A DNA stretch of 64,000 bases from Okapia johnstoni (lineage: Eukaryota; Chordata; Mammalia; Artiodactyla; Giraffidae): NCBI GenBank assembly GCA_024291935.2, contig CM044322.1, positions 72,407,405-72,471,404 on the forward strand. Direction: 5' to 3'. The translations under genes were made by a program, and so were the position numbers. Positions 23,740-35,639 of this stretch are shown one piece after another; within the stretch, counting starts at the first letter, position 1; the number at the start of each line of letters is the position of its first letter. The notes beneath the pieces are model-generated. The model did not search any database. It was given only the letters and a program-made list of their open reading frames with translations, and was not told the origin of the DNA.

Positions 23740-23905
23740 CCCAGGCCTGGCATTCATCCCGCACATGCTTATTGAGCACCTACTACGTGGCTGGCACCGT
23801 GCTAGGTTCAGAGAACACAGCTGTGAACAAAACAGACTTGGTCTCTGCCCTTCTGGAGGGCTCAGTCTAGCGAGAGACACAGAAAATAAACAACCTTAAA
23901 AACAA
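23740..23905 (-). mobile_element. L2 LINE 3' fragment
   Basis: CTTATTGAGCACCTACTACG, GTGAACAAAACAGACTTGGT and AGAAAATAAACAACCTT follow the reverse complement of the L2 3' end. Confidence 0.7.
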
Positions 23906-24071
23906 AATCACGTTGTGTAACCCAAATGTATATAATTTTTATTTGTCAATCATACCTCAATAGAGCTGGGAAAAAATGAACACACACATAGATAAACTGG
24001 GTATATCAAAATTGAGGGTAGTACTATGAAACGAGGGGATGATACAGAGTAGGCCCTTGATACGTATTATG

Positions 24072-26189
24072 TTGTTGTTCTACTGTTCAGTCACGTCTGA
24101 CTCTTTATGACCCCATGGACTGCAGCACACCAGGCTTTCCTTCCTTCACTATTTCCCAGAGTTTGCTCAAACTCACGTCCATTGAGCCAATGACGCCATC
24201 CAAACATCTCATCCTCTGTCATCCTCTTCTCCTTCTGCCCCCCAATCTTTCCAAGCATCAGGGTCTTTTTCAATGAGTCAGGTCTTTTCATCACTTGGCC
24301 AAAGTATTGGCACTGCAGGTTCAGCATCAGTCCTCCCTATAAATATTCAGGGTTGATCTCCCTTAGGATTGATTGATTTGATCTCCTTGCAGTCCAAGGG
24401 ACTTTCAAGAGTCTTCTCCAACACCTCAATCAATTCTTCAGCACTCAGTCTTCTTTATGGTGCTTTCACATCTGTAGTACATGACTACTGGAAAAAAACA
24501 TAGTTTTGACTAGATGGGTCTTTGTCAGCAAAGTGATTTCTCTACTTTTTAATACACTGTCTAGGTTAGTCATCGGAGAAGGCAATGGCACCCCGCTCCA
24601 GTACTCTGGCCTGGAAAATCCCGTGGACGGAGGAGCCTGGTAGGCTACAGTCCATGGGGTCGCTAAGAGTCAGACACGACTGAACGACTTCACTTTCATT
24701 TTTCCCTTTCATGCACTGGAGAAGGAAATGGCAACCCACTCCAGTATTCTTGCCTGGAGAATCCCAGAGACGGTGGAGCCTGGTGGGCTGCCGTCTATGG
24801 GGTCGCACAGAGTCGGATCCGACTGAAGCGACTTAGCAGTAGCAGTAGCCGCAGCAGGTTAGTCATAGCTTTTCTTCCAAGGAGCAAGCGTCTTTTAATT
24901 TCTTGGATGCAGTCATCCACAGTGATTTTGGAGACCAAGAAAATAAACTCTGTCACTATTTCCATTTTTCCCCCATCTATTTGTCATAAAGTGATGGGGC
25001 TGGATGCCATGATCTTAGTTTTTTGAGTGCTAAATTTTAAGCCAACTTTTTCACTCTCCTCTTTCACCTTCATCAAGAGGCTCTTCAGTTCCTCTTTGCT
25101 TTCTGCCATAGGGGTGGTGTCATCTGTATATCTGAGGTTATTGATATTTCTCCTGGCAATCTTGATTCTAACTTGTGCTTCATCCAGCCTGGCATTTCAC
25201 ATGAAGTACTCAGTTAAATAAGAAGGGTGATGGTATACAGCCTTGATGTACTCCTTTCCCAATTTGGAACCAGTTCATTGTTCCATATCAGGTTCTAACT
25301 GTTGCCTCTTGACCTGCATACAGATTTATCAGGAGGCAGGTAAGGTGGTCTGGTATTCCCATCTCTTCCAGAATTTTCCACAGTTTGTTGTTATCCACAC
25401 AGCCAAAGGCTTCAGTATAGTCAATGAAGCAGAAGTAGATGTTTTTATGGAATTCTCTTGCTTTTTCTATGATCTAACGAACGTTGGCAATTTGATCTCT
25501 GGTTCCTCTGCCTTTTCTAAACCCAGTTTGTATATCTGGAAGTTCTTGGTTCATATGCTGTTGAAACTTAGCTTGAAGGATTTTGAGCACTGCCTTACTA
25601 CCATGAGAAATGATTGCAATTGTGCAGTAGTTTGAACATTCTTTGGCATTGCCCTTCTTTGGGATTGGAATGAAAACCGACCTTTTCCAATCCTGCAGCC
25701 ATTGCTGAGTTTTCCAAATTTGCTGGCATATTGAGTGCAGCACTTTCACAGCATCATCTTTTAGGATTTGAAATAGCTCATCTGGAATTCTGTCACCTCC
25801 ACTAGCTTTGTTCATAGTGATGCTTCCTAAGGCCCACTTGACTTCATACTCCAAGATGTCTGGCTCTATGTGAGTGATTGCACCATCGTGGTTATCCAGT
25901 CATTAAGACATTTTTTGTACAGTTCTTCTATGTATTCTTGCCACTTCTTCTTAATATCTTCTGTTTCTGTTAGGTCCTCACCGTTTCTGTCCTTTATTGT
26001 GCCCATCTTTGCATGAAATGTTCCCTTGGTATCTCTAATTTTCTTGAAGAGATCTCTAGTTTTTCCCATTCTATTGTTTTCCTTTATTTCTTTGCATTGT
26101 TCACTTAAGAAAGCTTTCTTATCTCTCCTTGCTATTCTTTGGAACTCGGTATTCAAATGGATATATCATACCTTTTCTCCTTTGCCTTT
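24072..26189 (-). mobile_element. BovB LINE fragment B (RT to 3' end), split by a Bov-A2
   Basis: Minus-strand frames at 26156-25866 and 25854-25474 encode the linker and N-terminal RT region (motifs such as NKASGGDRIPDELFQILKDD and FIPIPKKGNAKECSNY). The rest of the RT region follows to the BovB 3' end near 24072. Stops and shifts make it inactive. A Bov-A2 (24574-24855) interrupts it. Its 5' edge at 26189 abuts a plus-strand BovB 5' half (26190-27958); together they look like one element with an inverted 5' half. Confidence 0.93.
24574..24855 (+). mobile_element. Bov-A2 SINE nested in BovB
   Basis: Two Bov-A monomers in tandem (each with a GGAGAAGG-AATGGCA-type start) end in AGCAGTAGCAGTAGCCGCAGC. 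Perfect 11-bp duplications AGGTTAGTCAT flank it at 24563-24573 and 24856-24866, and removing one copy restores the BovB sequence. Confidence 0.96.
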
Positions 26190-27958
26190 AGCTGACTCTC
26201 GGAGGGCACAAATGAAGGTTTGTACACACCAGGACCCAGGAGAAAGGAGCAGTGACCCCACAAAAGGTTGAGCCAGACTTGCCTATGAGTGTTTGGGAGT
26301 CTCAGGCGGAGGCATGGGTTGACAGTGGCCTGCCGCGCGGGCTCAGGGTCACCGGCAGCAGTAGTCCTGGGAGGCACAGTGTGCTGGAATAAGTACTTTT
26401 GGAGAATGTCTCTGTTACCCCTACCACTTTGGCCTCAGGCCAAAGTACAGGGAGGAAACACATCCCCACTCATCAGCAGAAAATTGGATTAAAGATTTAT
26501 TGGGCATGGCCCTGCCCACCAGAGCAAGATCTAGTTTTCCTTACAGCCAGTCCCTCCCATCTGGAAGCTTGCATAAGCCTCATATTCTCATCCATCAAAG
26601 AGCAGACAGGATGAAGACCACAATCACAGAAAACTAACTAAAATAATCACATAGATCACAGCTTTGTGTAACTTAATGAAACTATGAGCCATGCCATGTA
26701 GGGCCACCCAAGACAGACGGATCATGGTGGAGAGTTCTGACAAAATGTGGTCCACTGGAGAAGGGAATGGCAAACCACTTCAGCATTCTTGACTTGAGAA
26801 CCCCATGAACAGTATGAATAGGCAAAAAAATATGACACTGAACAATGAACCCCTCAGGTCAGTAGGTGTCCAATATGCTAATGGAGAAGAGTGGAGAAAT
26901 AGCTCCAGAAGGAATCAAGAGGTTGAGTCAAAAAGGAAACAATATCCAGTTGTGGACATATCTGGTAGTGAAAGTAAAGTCTGATGCTGTAAAGAACAAT
27001 ATTGCATAGGAACCTGGAATGTTAGGTCCATGAATCAAGGTAAATTGAACATGGTCCAACAGGAGATGACAAGAGTGAACATAGACATTTTAGGAATCAA
27101 TGAACTAAAATAGACTGGAATGGGCAAATTTAATTCAGATGATGATTATATATATCTACACTGTGGGCAAGAATCCCTTAGAAGAAATGGAGTAGCCCTC
27201 ACAGTCAACTAAAGAGTCAGAAATGCAGTACTTGGGTGCAAACCTCAAAAATGATGGAATGATCTCAATTTGTTTTCAAGGCAAACCTTTCAACAATCTA
27301 GTAATCCAAGTCTATACCCCAACCACTGATGCTGAAAAAGATGAAGTTGGACAGTTCTATGAAGACCTGCAAGACCTTCTAGAACTAACACCAAAAAAAG
27401 ATGTTCTTTTCATCATAGGGGACTAGAATGCAAAAGTAGGAAGTCAAGAGATACCTGGAGTAACAGGAAAGTTTGGCCTTGGAGTACAAAATGAAGCAGG
27501 GCAAAGGCTAAAAGAGTTTTGCCAAGAGAACACACTGGTGATAGCAAACACCATTTTCCAACCACACAAGAGATTACACGTGTGCATCACCTGATGGTCA
27601 ACACTGAAATCAGATTGATTATATTATTTGTAGCCGAAGATAGAGAAGCTCTTTACAGTCAGCAAAAACAAGACCAGGAGCTGACCTCGGCTTAGATTAT
27701 GAACCCCTTATTGCAAAATACAGCCTTAAATTGAAGAAAGTAGGGAAAACCACTAGGCCATTCAGGTATGACCTAAACCAAATCCTTTATGATTATACAG
27801 TGGAAGTGACAAACAGATTCAAGGGATTAGCTCTAATAGAGTGCCTGAAGAACTATGGATGGTGGTTCATAACATTGTACAGGAAGTGGTAACCAAAATC
27901 ATCCCCAAGAAAAAGAAATGCAAATGCAAAATTGTTGTCTGTGGAGGCCTTACAAATA
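26190..27958 (+). mobile_element. BovB LINE fragment C (5' region and endonuclease), inverted relative to fragment B
   Basis: The plus strand carries the 5' untranslated-like part (AGCTGACTCTCGGAGGGCAC), the start region (GAAACTATGAGCCATGCCAT) and the apurinic-type endonuclease domain. An open piece at 27223-27426 includes IQVYTPTTDAEKDEVGQFYE and DVLFIIGD. The next codon, Trp in the usual GDWN motif, is here TAG. It ends at GGCCTTACAAAT, just short of where fragment B begins in the BovB sequence. It is inactive. Confidence 0.92.
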
Positions 27959-28049
27959 CATACTTATGTAATGTATAGGTGATGCTTTAATTCCAATTAT
28001 TTTTTCATTTTCTTGTTCTTAATTGCTTCCAAGATTGAAGGTTGGTCTG

Positions 28050-28056
28050 ATTTGTG

Positions 28057-28093
<37 letters not shown>
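28050..28093 (+). repeat. (TG)n microsatellite
   Basis: TG units with one GC interruption sit at the 3' end of the adjoining minus-strand SINE, whose tail they probably expanded from. Confidence 0.9.
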
Positions 28094-28095
<2 letters not shown>

Positions 28096-28283
28096 TCAGT
28101 TGTGTCCAACTCCTTGTGACCCCATGGACTGTAGCCTGACAGGCTCTTCTGTCCATGGAATTTTCTGGGCAAGCATACTGGAGTGGGTTGGTATTCCCTT
28201 CTCCAGGGAATCTTTCCCACCACAGATAGAACCTGCATCTCCTGTGTTGGCAGGCGAATTCTTTACCACCTGTGCCACCATGG
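28094..28283 (-). mobile_element. Bov-tA SINE
   Basis: From TTCAGTTGTGTCCAACTCCT to AATTCTTTACCACCTGTGCC the sequence is the reverse complement of Bov-tA. Confidence 0.92.
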
Positions 28284-28284
28284 T

Positions 28285-29322
28285 CTCAGTTCAGTTCAGT
28301 TACTCAGTCATGTCTGACTCTTTGAGACCCCATGGGCTTCCCTGTCCATCACCAACTCCCGGAGCTTGCTCAAATTCATGTCCATTGAGTCGGTGATGCC
28401 ATCCAACCATCTCATCCTCTGTTATCCCCTTCTCCTCCTGCCTTCAATCTTCCCCAGCATCAGGGTCTTTTCTAATGATCAGTTCTTTGCATCAGGTGGC
28501 CAAAGTATTGGAGTTTCAGCATAAGTCCTTCCAATGAATATTCAGGGCTGATTTCCTTAGGATTGACTGGTTGGATCTCATTGCTATCCAAGGGACTCTC
28601 AAGAGTCTTCTCCAACACCACAGTTCAAAAACATCAGTTCTTAGGTGCTCAGCCTACTTTATGGTGCAACTCTCACATCTGTATATAACTACTGGAAAAG
28701 CCATAGCTTTGACTAGACAGATCTTTGTCGGCAAAATAATTTATGCTTTTTAATATCCTGTCTAGGTTTGTCATAGCTTTTCTTCCAAGGACCAGGTGTC
28801 TTTTAATTTCACGGCTGCAGTCACCATCTGCACTGATTTTGGAGTCCAAGAAAATAAAGTCTCTCACTGTTTCCATTGTGTCCCCATCTATTTGCCATGA
28901 AGTGATAGGACTGGATGCCATGATCTTAGTTTTCTCAATGTTGAGTTTTAAGACAACTTTTTCACTCTGTTCTTTCACCTTCATCAAGGGCTCTTTAGTT
29001 CCTCTTTGCTTTCTGCCATAAGGGTGGTGTCATCTGCATATCTGAGATTATTGATACTTCTCTCGGCAATCTTGATTCTAGTTTGTACTTCATCCAGCCC
29101 AGCATTTCACACGATGTACTCTGCATGGAAGTTAAATAAGCAGAGTGACAGTATACAGCCTTGATGTACTCCTTTCCCAGTTTGGGACCAGTCTCTAGTT
29201 TCATGTCCAGTTCCATGTCTAAATTTTTGCTTCCTAACCTGCACACAGATTTCTCAGAAGGCAGGTAAAGTGGTCTGGTATTCCCATGTCTTTAAGAATT
29301 TTCCACAGTTTTTTGTCATCCA
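28285..29322 (-). mobile_element. BovB LINE fragment D
   Basis: It starts at the BovB 3' end (CAGTTCAGTTCAGTTACTCA on plus). The minus frame 28987-28673 carries KVVLKLNIEKTKIMASS and the C-terminal RT/tail region. It is 5'-truncated near 29322 and full of small indels. Confidence 0.92.
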
Positions 29323-29357
29323 CAACAACAACTAAACAACTATGTTACCTAAAAAAA

Positions 29358-29445
29358 TTTCATGGACAAAGGAGCCTGGTAGGCTATAGTCCGTGGATTG
29401 CCAAGAGTTGGACACGACTGAGCACACACACACACACACACATCC
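29358..29445 (+). mobile_element. Bov-A SINE remnant with (CA)n tail
   Basis: TTTCATGGACAAAGGAGCCT through AGTTGGACACGACTGAG is Bov-A, ending in (CA)n at 29424-29443. Confidence 0.8.
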
Positions 29446-29482
29446 TATCCTAAATTAATCTTGTTTCCCTTGTTTTAGTCTT

Positions 29483-29508
29483 TTCATCATCATCATCATC
29501 ATCATCAT
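29483..29508 (+). repeat. (CAT)n microsatellite
   Basis: Eight CAT units are visible. Confidence 0.9.
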
Positions 29509-29511
29509 AAT

Positions 29512-29690
29512 TTTCACATATTAAATGGCTACTATGTGCCAGGCAATATGTTAAGAACCTTAATATATTGCCTCATTTTCATTTTTATCTCCATTTTCAT
29601 TTTTATCCCCACTTTAAAAATAAAGAAACTGAGATTCAGGTTAACAGCCTGTCAAAAGCCACACGGGTAGCACTCATCGAAGATCTACAT
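29512..29690 (-). repeat. MIR fragment
   Basis: TGGCTACTATGTGCCAGGCA, ATCCCCACTTTAAAAATAAA and GAAACTGAGATTCAGGTTAA follow reverse-complement MIR. A CATTTTTATCTCC-type segment is duplicated at 29577-29611. Confidence 0.6.
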
Positions 29691-29864
29691 CTTATAATTC
29701 TTCATTGCCCCATGGTAGGGGTACCCAAGATCCCACAGAAGGAGATGGGGAACAAAACTGGTGGGAGAAGCATAGCTCTGCCTCCAGGCCCTTGCCTGAT
29801 CCAGCAAGAGTGGAGTTGGCCCCTTCCTGCCCCTTGGAGGGCTCCAGGCTTGATGCTCTCACAT

Positions 29865-30545
29865 ACTGCTCTGCACTGCAGCCTCAGGAGCCACCATCTC
29901 CTTACCCAGATTATCGCACTAGCCTTTTAAAAGATCTTTCTGCTTCCTTCCTTGCTTCTCTTCAGTTGATCCTCAACGTGGAAGCAATAATGACCTTGTC
30001 ACTCCAATGGCTTCCTGTCTACCTCCAAGTGAGATCGGAAGACCTAGGTCCTTTGGTGTTCTCCTCTTCACTCTCCTATCTCTCATCCCTAATACTGCAA
30101 TTCACCCTTCTCCTGGACCCTCTGCTCCCTTCCTGTTTTTCAACCACTCCAGTACCCTTCTTGGGCCTCAGGGCTTTTGTACTTGCTATTTTCTCTTTCT
30201 GTCTGTTCTCCCTGCAGGTACCTGTATGACTCCCTCCCTCCCTGACTTCAAGTCTTTATCACATTTTACCTTCTCAGTGGCTATCTCTGGCTACCCTGTC
30301 TGAAATCAAAAAGCCTGCATAAAATTTAAGTCCTCTTTCTGCCTTCTTTTTCTCCTTATCATTAACACATTAAAAATGCTACAAATTTATCTTTACCATA
30401 TGTCTGCCAATTAGAATATGAATTCCATGAGTTTGGTGTTCTTTTCTGTTTTTATCAATAAAGCAAGATGCATCCTGTATCCCTAAAACTGAGTCTGGTA
30501 TATAGGCATCCAGTAAATAATTACTCAAACATTGGTTTGTGTTGA
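29865..30545 (+). mobile_element. L2 LINE 3' fragment
   Basis: Ordered matches are CACTCCAATGGCTTCCTGTC, GGGCCTCAGGGCTTTTGTAC, ATTCCATGAGTTTGGTG and CATCCAGTAAATAATTACTC. A 174-residue open frame (29705-30229) lies in it and is not a gene. Confidence 0.6.
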
Positions 30546-30984
30546 CTTACATGTGTATGACCTACATGGGTCATTTGAGCATTTTAATTCAATTGAGAAG
30601 GATGGGGCTTATCGCAGCCTTATTCGCATCTTAGAGGCAGTGTGCTGGCCCAAGTCTGCAAACTGGCAGCCTTAGACAAGTCCAGCCCAAGAAGGTGTTT
30701 TGTTTAGTCCGCTAGACATTTTAAACTAAATTAAATTAGTTGCTAACATTAAAAAATGGGAAATTTCACATTATAAAAATCCAGATTTCCAGCTTCTCTG
30801 GAAAACTCCAAAGACCCTGTAATCCTGAGGCTGCATTCCCACCTGGCAGTGATCAGAACGCGGGCAGAGCCTGCTCCCCAGTGTCGCCCACTCACACACA
30901 CAGCTGGGACCTGCCTGGTCTCCTGGCTTAGATCTGTGTTGTGCAATAGTGAAGTCAGTAGTAGCAAGATCTCCTAAATCAGAG

Positions 30985-31080
30985 ATTGAAAGTCTGAGTT
31001 CCAGTTCCTCATCTGTAAATGGAGATAACAATACCTACCAGAGAGGTAGTTATGAGACCTAGAGAGGCAACATTTACACG
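30985..31080 (+). repeat. MIR fragment
   Basis: CAGTTCCTCATCTGTAAATG, then GATAACAATACCTACCAGAG, is the MIR core. Confidence 0.55.
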
Positions 31081-31764
31081 AAAGGGACTGGGTGACTTAC
31101 AAAGCCCAGGACACTGTGACGGGATCAGCATTCATGCTAGAGCTGGTGCAGCTCCATCCAGGTCACCTCTGTCTGAGAATCCCACCCAAATCTCCTGTGT
31201 AACATCATTCTCCTCTCAGGTAACACCTGGTTCCTGTGCACAGCAAGCTCCTCAGCCCGCTCTCCATCAGCAGCTTGTTCAAGGTACCAAGCCCGTCTCC
31301 TTCCGGCCCAGCTCCTTTACCACGCCAGCTCAGGGCAGAGACCTATGGTCCAGGCCTCCTGCTCTGACAGCTCCGCTGCACTGGTCCCGGGTAACCGCAT
31401 CAGCAAAGCCCGGCAGGCCGACTCTAGGAGATGATCTTAGGGTCCTGAGTAAACTGGGTCATGGGAGCCAAATGAGGGTGTGGCTCCTGCCCACCCACAG
31501 TGCCCACCAGCACTGTCAACTGAGCTCTGAGTGGTCCATGTGTGGCTCTCTGCCCAAGCCAGAAACGCAGGCGTGTGGCAGGGGGGGCACCATCCCCTCA
31601 GCCTCTGGTAGATTTAGGGTGGGAAAGCAACCGCTATTGGGAGGCTTCCAGAATGTGTGGGGAGGCCACAGGAATGCCAGGGGAGGGGGAGATGTAGGCG
31701 TGGTAAAGATGCCGGGTTTCAGGGCTTTTTTATGCCACATCTGTGGAGCTCAGAATCCTGGCTG

Positions 31765-31905
31765 TGAGTAGCCATGTGCTCATGTATTAGCTGTGTTGTC
31801 TGAGGCAGGTCACAAAACTTCTCTGAGCCTGGTTTCCTCTTCTGTGAAGAGGAGACATTTTAACCTACTTTATAGTGTTGTGAGAATCACATCAATTTAA
31901 TTAAT
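31765..31905 (+). repeat. MIR fragment (paired with an opposed MIR)
   Basis: TTAGCTGTGTTGTCTGAGGC, AACTTCTCTGAGCCTGG and GTTGTGAGAATCACATC follow MIR in sense. Confidence 0.65.
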
Positions 31906-31924
31906 GAGAGTATCATATCACGAA

Positions 31925-32145
31925 CTTCTGCTTGTGTGGCAGACACTGTCCAAAATGCTTTATACTAACTCTTTAATGCTTCTCACACCAGCCCTATGAC
32001 TAGGTGCCGTTATGACACCCATTTTATGGATGAGGAAACTGAGGTACAGCAAGGTTAAGGAGCTTGCCCATGAATTTACATTTAGTAAGTGGCAGAGCTG
32101 GAATTTAAATCCAAGAGTTCTCGGTCTAGAGTTTAGGACTCTTTT
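31925..32145 (-). repeat. MIR, nearly complete
   Basis: TTTTATGGATGAGGAAACTG, GGTTAAGGAGCTTGCCCATG and GTGGCAGAGCTGGAATTTAA follow reverse-complement MIR closely. Confidence 0.78.
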
Positions 32146-33354
32146 AACCTCTTGCTGTGTTATGTCTCTGGAAAACTGTCCTGGCATAACCCTAAAATCT
32201 ACGTTAAAATGTAAGGGCAAATCCTTCACTCAGATAACTGGATGTTATTTTACTGGGAGGGTTTTAATTTTTTAAGACTTGTGGGTAAGCAGAATAGTCA
32301 GGCTGTTTCCTCCTGAGCTCCAGTGGGGTGCTGCTCCTATGGGAGGTTTGCCATGTCTGAGGGGCTCACGGCCCCTGGGGAAGCTGGGACCGGCAGCCTG
32401 GGAAGAGGGAAAGATCAGCATGAGGAAAGGCCCTAGGTTGAGCTGGGTGTAGATGCCTGAGAGAGGAGATTGTGTGTAGTTTCAGGGAAGGCTTCTGGAG
32501 GAGGTGGTCCTTGAAGAGCAGGACCTTGGAAAATGGAACGAGAACAAGGATGGGTCACGCCGGTGCCGTGGTTCTGGTGTGAGTGCGGTCTTGCCCGCCG
32601 CCTTTCTGCATTGTTTTCTGAATCCTACGTGCCCTTTCAAACAAACCTCTGGCTGGGGTGGTCCCCCCATTAATTCTGTTGTAAGGAGCAGAATTCTGTG
32701 ATCACAAAGGCATTGTTCAGCTTGAGGGTGGCTGTGAATGGGCCCAGAGGCCTGTGTAGGCAAGGGCTTTATAACAATTTCATGATTTAAACTATGTTCC
32801 TGATCACTTTGCCCCCTAGAAGGCAAATGGCAGCTAGAGGGTGGGCCTTGTGCTTAATGGCCGGGAGAAGGAGGAAGCAGGAGATAGGGATGTGGCCCTC
32901 CCTCCACTGGTGGCCTCTGAGCCTGCCCTGTGCCAACCCCCTCCAGTCTGGAAGAAGCGGGCTCAGCTTGGGCTATGCTGGGTCCTCTTGGGTGAGTTCC
33001 TGGCAGCCCTGGTCTGGTTCTGCCACCACCCAAGTAGGTCTCTTTTCCAGAAAATCATCACATCTGTTCCTGGATTCTCTCATTCTCCCCTCCCTGGGCA
33101 TGATCAGAGCAGAGTGAGCTATTTCTTGCCCCTGTAAAAGTCATGTTTATGAAATAAATCATGTTCAGATTTCTTTAAACCAATTAGCTTTCTATAAAGT
33201 ACGATTCACTCATTCATTCATTCACAAATATTTCCTCATCTCTAAATGGGATCAATGATATGCCTCATAGGGAAATTGTAGGTGCTAAATGGCCATATAT
33301 GGAAATCCCCAGAATGGTATCGGGCTCCCAGTGGGCCAGTGTCAGGCTTAGCTC

Positions 33355-33460
33355 ATTCTACCATGCTTTGGCACTGTTCCAAGTGCTACAAGGATTGGGG
33401 AAGTGACTGACACAAGATCCCTGTTCTCAAGGACTTCATAGTCTGGTGCATCCAACTACT
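33355..33460 (-). mobile_element. L2 LINE fragment
   Basis: GCACTGTTCCAAGTGCTACA and GATCCCTGTTCTCAAGGAC match the reverse complement of the L2 3' end. Further L2-like text lies at 33690-33780 (AGAGGAGGTGCTGCTTGAAG). Confidence 0.45.
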
Positions 33461-33869
33461 ATGAACCCATATAAGGCCCTACAACTGTGGTTTAGCATGC
33501 AGAGTGCACTTTAGGGTCCTCTGAGAGCCTCTCTCTCTCATAATTTTGATTTACTGGGAAGGAAGCAGGGCTGGAGCATCTGCATTTCATTGAAAGATGC
33601 ACAGGGGATTCTGAGGCACACTGAGGGTGCAAGAGGCTGCCCTACAGTATGATGGATGCCATATGGAGGTGGGGCACTAGGGAAAGGCTGATCAGCTCTG
33701 CCTGGGTGAGGCAAAGGAGACTTCTCAGAGGAGGTGCTGCTTGAAGGTTGCAGGCAAAGAAGGTGGGTAACACCCTTCAGCAGAAGAGCAAGCATACATG
33801 AAATCGATGGCATTTTCCCGGAACTCCAAGAGTCGGCCACTGCCCAAGAGCACAGGTTCTGACATGCGG

Positions 33870-35398
33870 CTAGGGAGTCAGCGTACTGCCAAGAAATGAC
33901 ACCAGAGAGACAGACAGGAGCTTGACTCTCTCACTCAGGGGTCATTTTGCTCTTCAGTCAGGATCTGAAAAATCTACCATCTCTATTTGCAGGCAGGAAG
34001 CAAATGTTCACAGAAAATCTTGCAAAAAATCTTAAGAGGTTCGTAAACACGCCCACCACCTCCAGTCCATCCACAGACGTGCATGGACCAAAAATCCTGT
34101 AGACTATAACACACTAGAATATGGAATGCAAAGGACCCTCAGGTTTACGGAAGAAATTAAGGAGTCCACTCTTGAATTTGAGATGTTTCAAATTTGACCT
34201 CTAAGTGGAAGTCTAGCAGGCACATGGGTGCAAAGGTGTGTGGTTTAGTGAGAAATGCAGGCTGGACATAGAGAGTGGGTCATCTGCAGATCAGGACTAG
34301 CTGAAATCCTGGGAGTAGCTGGAATGACCCTGGGGTGGTTGGGGGTAGGCAGGGGAGAGAAAGCAGATGGGGCTTGGATATGACTCATACACATGACACT
34401 TACCTTTATTAAGAACACCACACTAGGTAAAACAAACCCTAATTATAAGCTATTTACATACTAGGAAATGCTAGTATGCAGGATGCTGTCCTTGGAGGAA
34501 GGGACAAGAAGAGAATGAAATGAGTGGGGTGTGAGTGACTACTCCAAGTTCAGGTGTGATCTGCTTGAGAGATCATTTTGGAAAGAGTCCTTGAAGCAGA
34601 CAGGATTCCACAGTTCTCTGGCTGAGTGGCAAGCTGCCCTGTCAGGCTTAGGGAACCAGGGAGCACATACACTGTCCTTCAGGAGCTGGAAGCGCTCAGG
34701 AACACTCCCCTATTCTCAGGGAGAGTTTCTGAGCATTGTTTTATTCCAACCCAGGTGAGCCAAGGGACCTCTGGACACCACCACTTTGAATGATGCAACA
34801 CACCTGCAGAGGAAAGCAAGACACACCTCAGGGGCCTCCCACTCTCTCCCATTGTTAATGTGTTTATACAGAAAGCCCTGTCAGAGGACGCAATTTAAAA
34901 CAAATTTAGCTACAGATTTAATAAAGAGCCTCCTTTTAAGAATAAAATAACTCGAACTGAGGGCTCTCACACAAAGTACTGGACATATGGTCAATATGTT
35001 AAAGGGCTGTGAATCTTCAGGCTGAGCAGGAAAGCTCTCAGAACCGTTAACTTACACTTCTCCCCTTTGTTGTCTTCTTCTCTTTGCCCTTCTCATCAAA
35101 GCCAGGGATGTCTTGATTCATTACCTCAGGCAAAGTGGTATCAGCAGAACAAAAATCACCCTCTGCCCAGTGTTGTCCCCTTGATTAAAATACAGACTAT
35201 ATACAAGGCTTGGGAGAGAAATGTGAGACTCCATTACCCTGCCCAGAAGGACACCTCCTAAAATTCAGACAGTTGGGGGAGGGTGACAAAAGGGCACAAA
35301 TATTGAGGAGTTTTTGAAAATCGGGCCCTGCACCCGTTTCTTCCCTCAGTGACCAGGCTGAGCCTCAGAGAGGGGAAAACACCAGGGAGATAAGAGGG
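33870..35398. other. Intergenic sequence; nothing recognised
   Basis: No repeat family, RNA gene or coding signature is seen here on either strand. Confidence 0.45.
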
Positions 35399-35407
35399 GT
35401 TCAAGAA

Positions 35408-35628
35408 GAGGCTTCCCTGGTGGCTCAGACGGTAAAGCGTCTGCCTGCAATGCGGGAGACCCAGGTTCGATCCCCGAGTCCAGAAAATCCCCTGATGAAA
35501 GAAAGGGCGACCCACTCCAGTACTCTTGCCTGGAAAATCCCATGGACGGAGGAGCCTGGGTAGGCTATAATCCTTGGGGTCACAAAGAGTCGGACACGAC
35601 TGAGTGCCTTCACTTTCTTTTCTTTTCT
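35408..35628 (+). mobile_element. Bov-tA SINE with target-site duplications
   Basis: Head GCTTCCCTGGTGGCTCAGAC through GTCGGACACGACTGAGTG and a CTTTTCTTTTC tail. TTCAAGAA flanks it at 35400-35407 and 35629-35636. Confidence 0.94.
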
Positions 35629-35639
35629 TTCAAGAACAG

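Noticed and set aside
31019..31771. A 250-residue plus-strand open frame, the longest outside PRELP
   Set aside because: Its first residues come from a MIR element, its composition is unremarkable, it has no recognisable domain, and there are no splice-bounded or promoter features.
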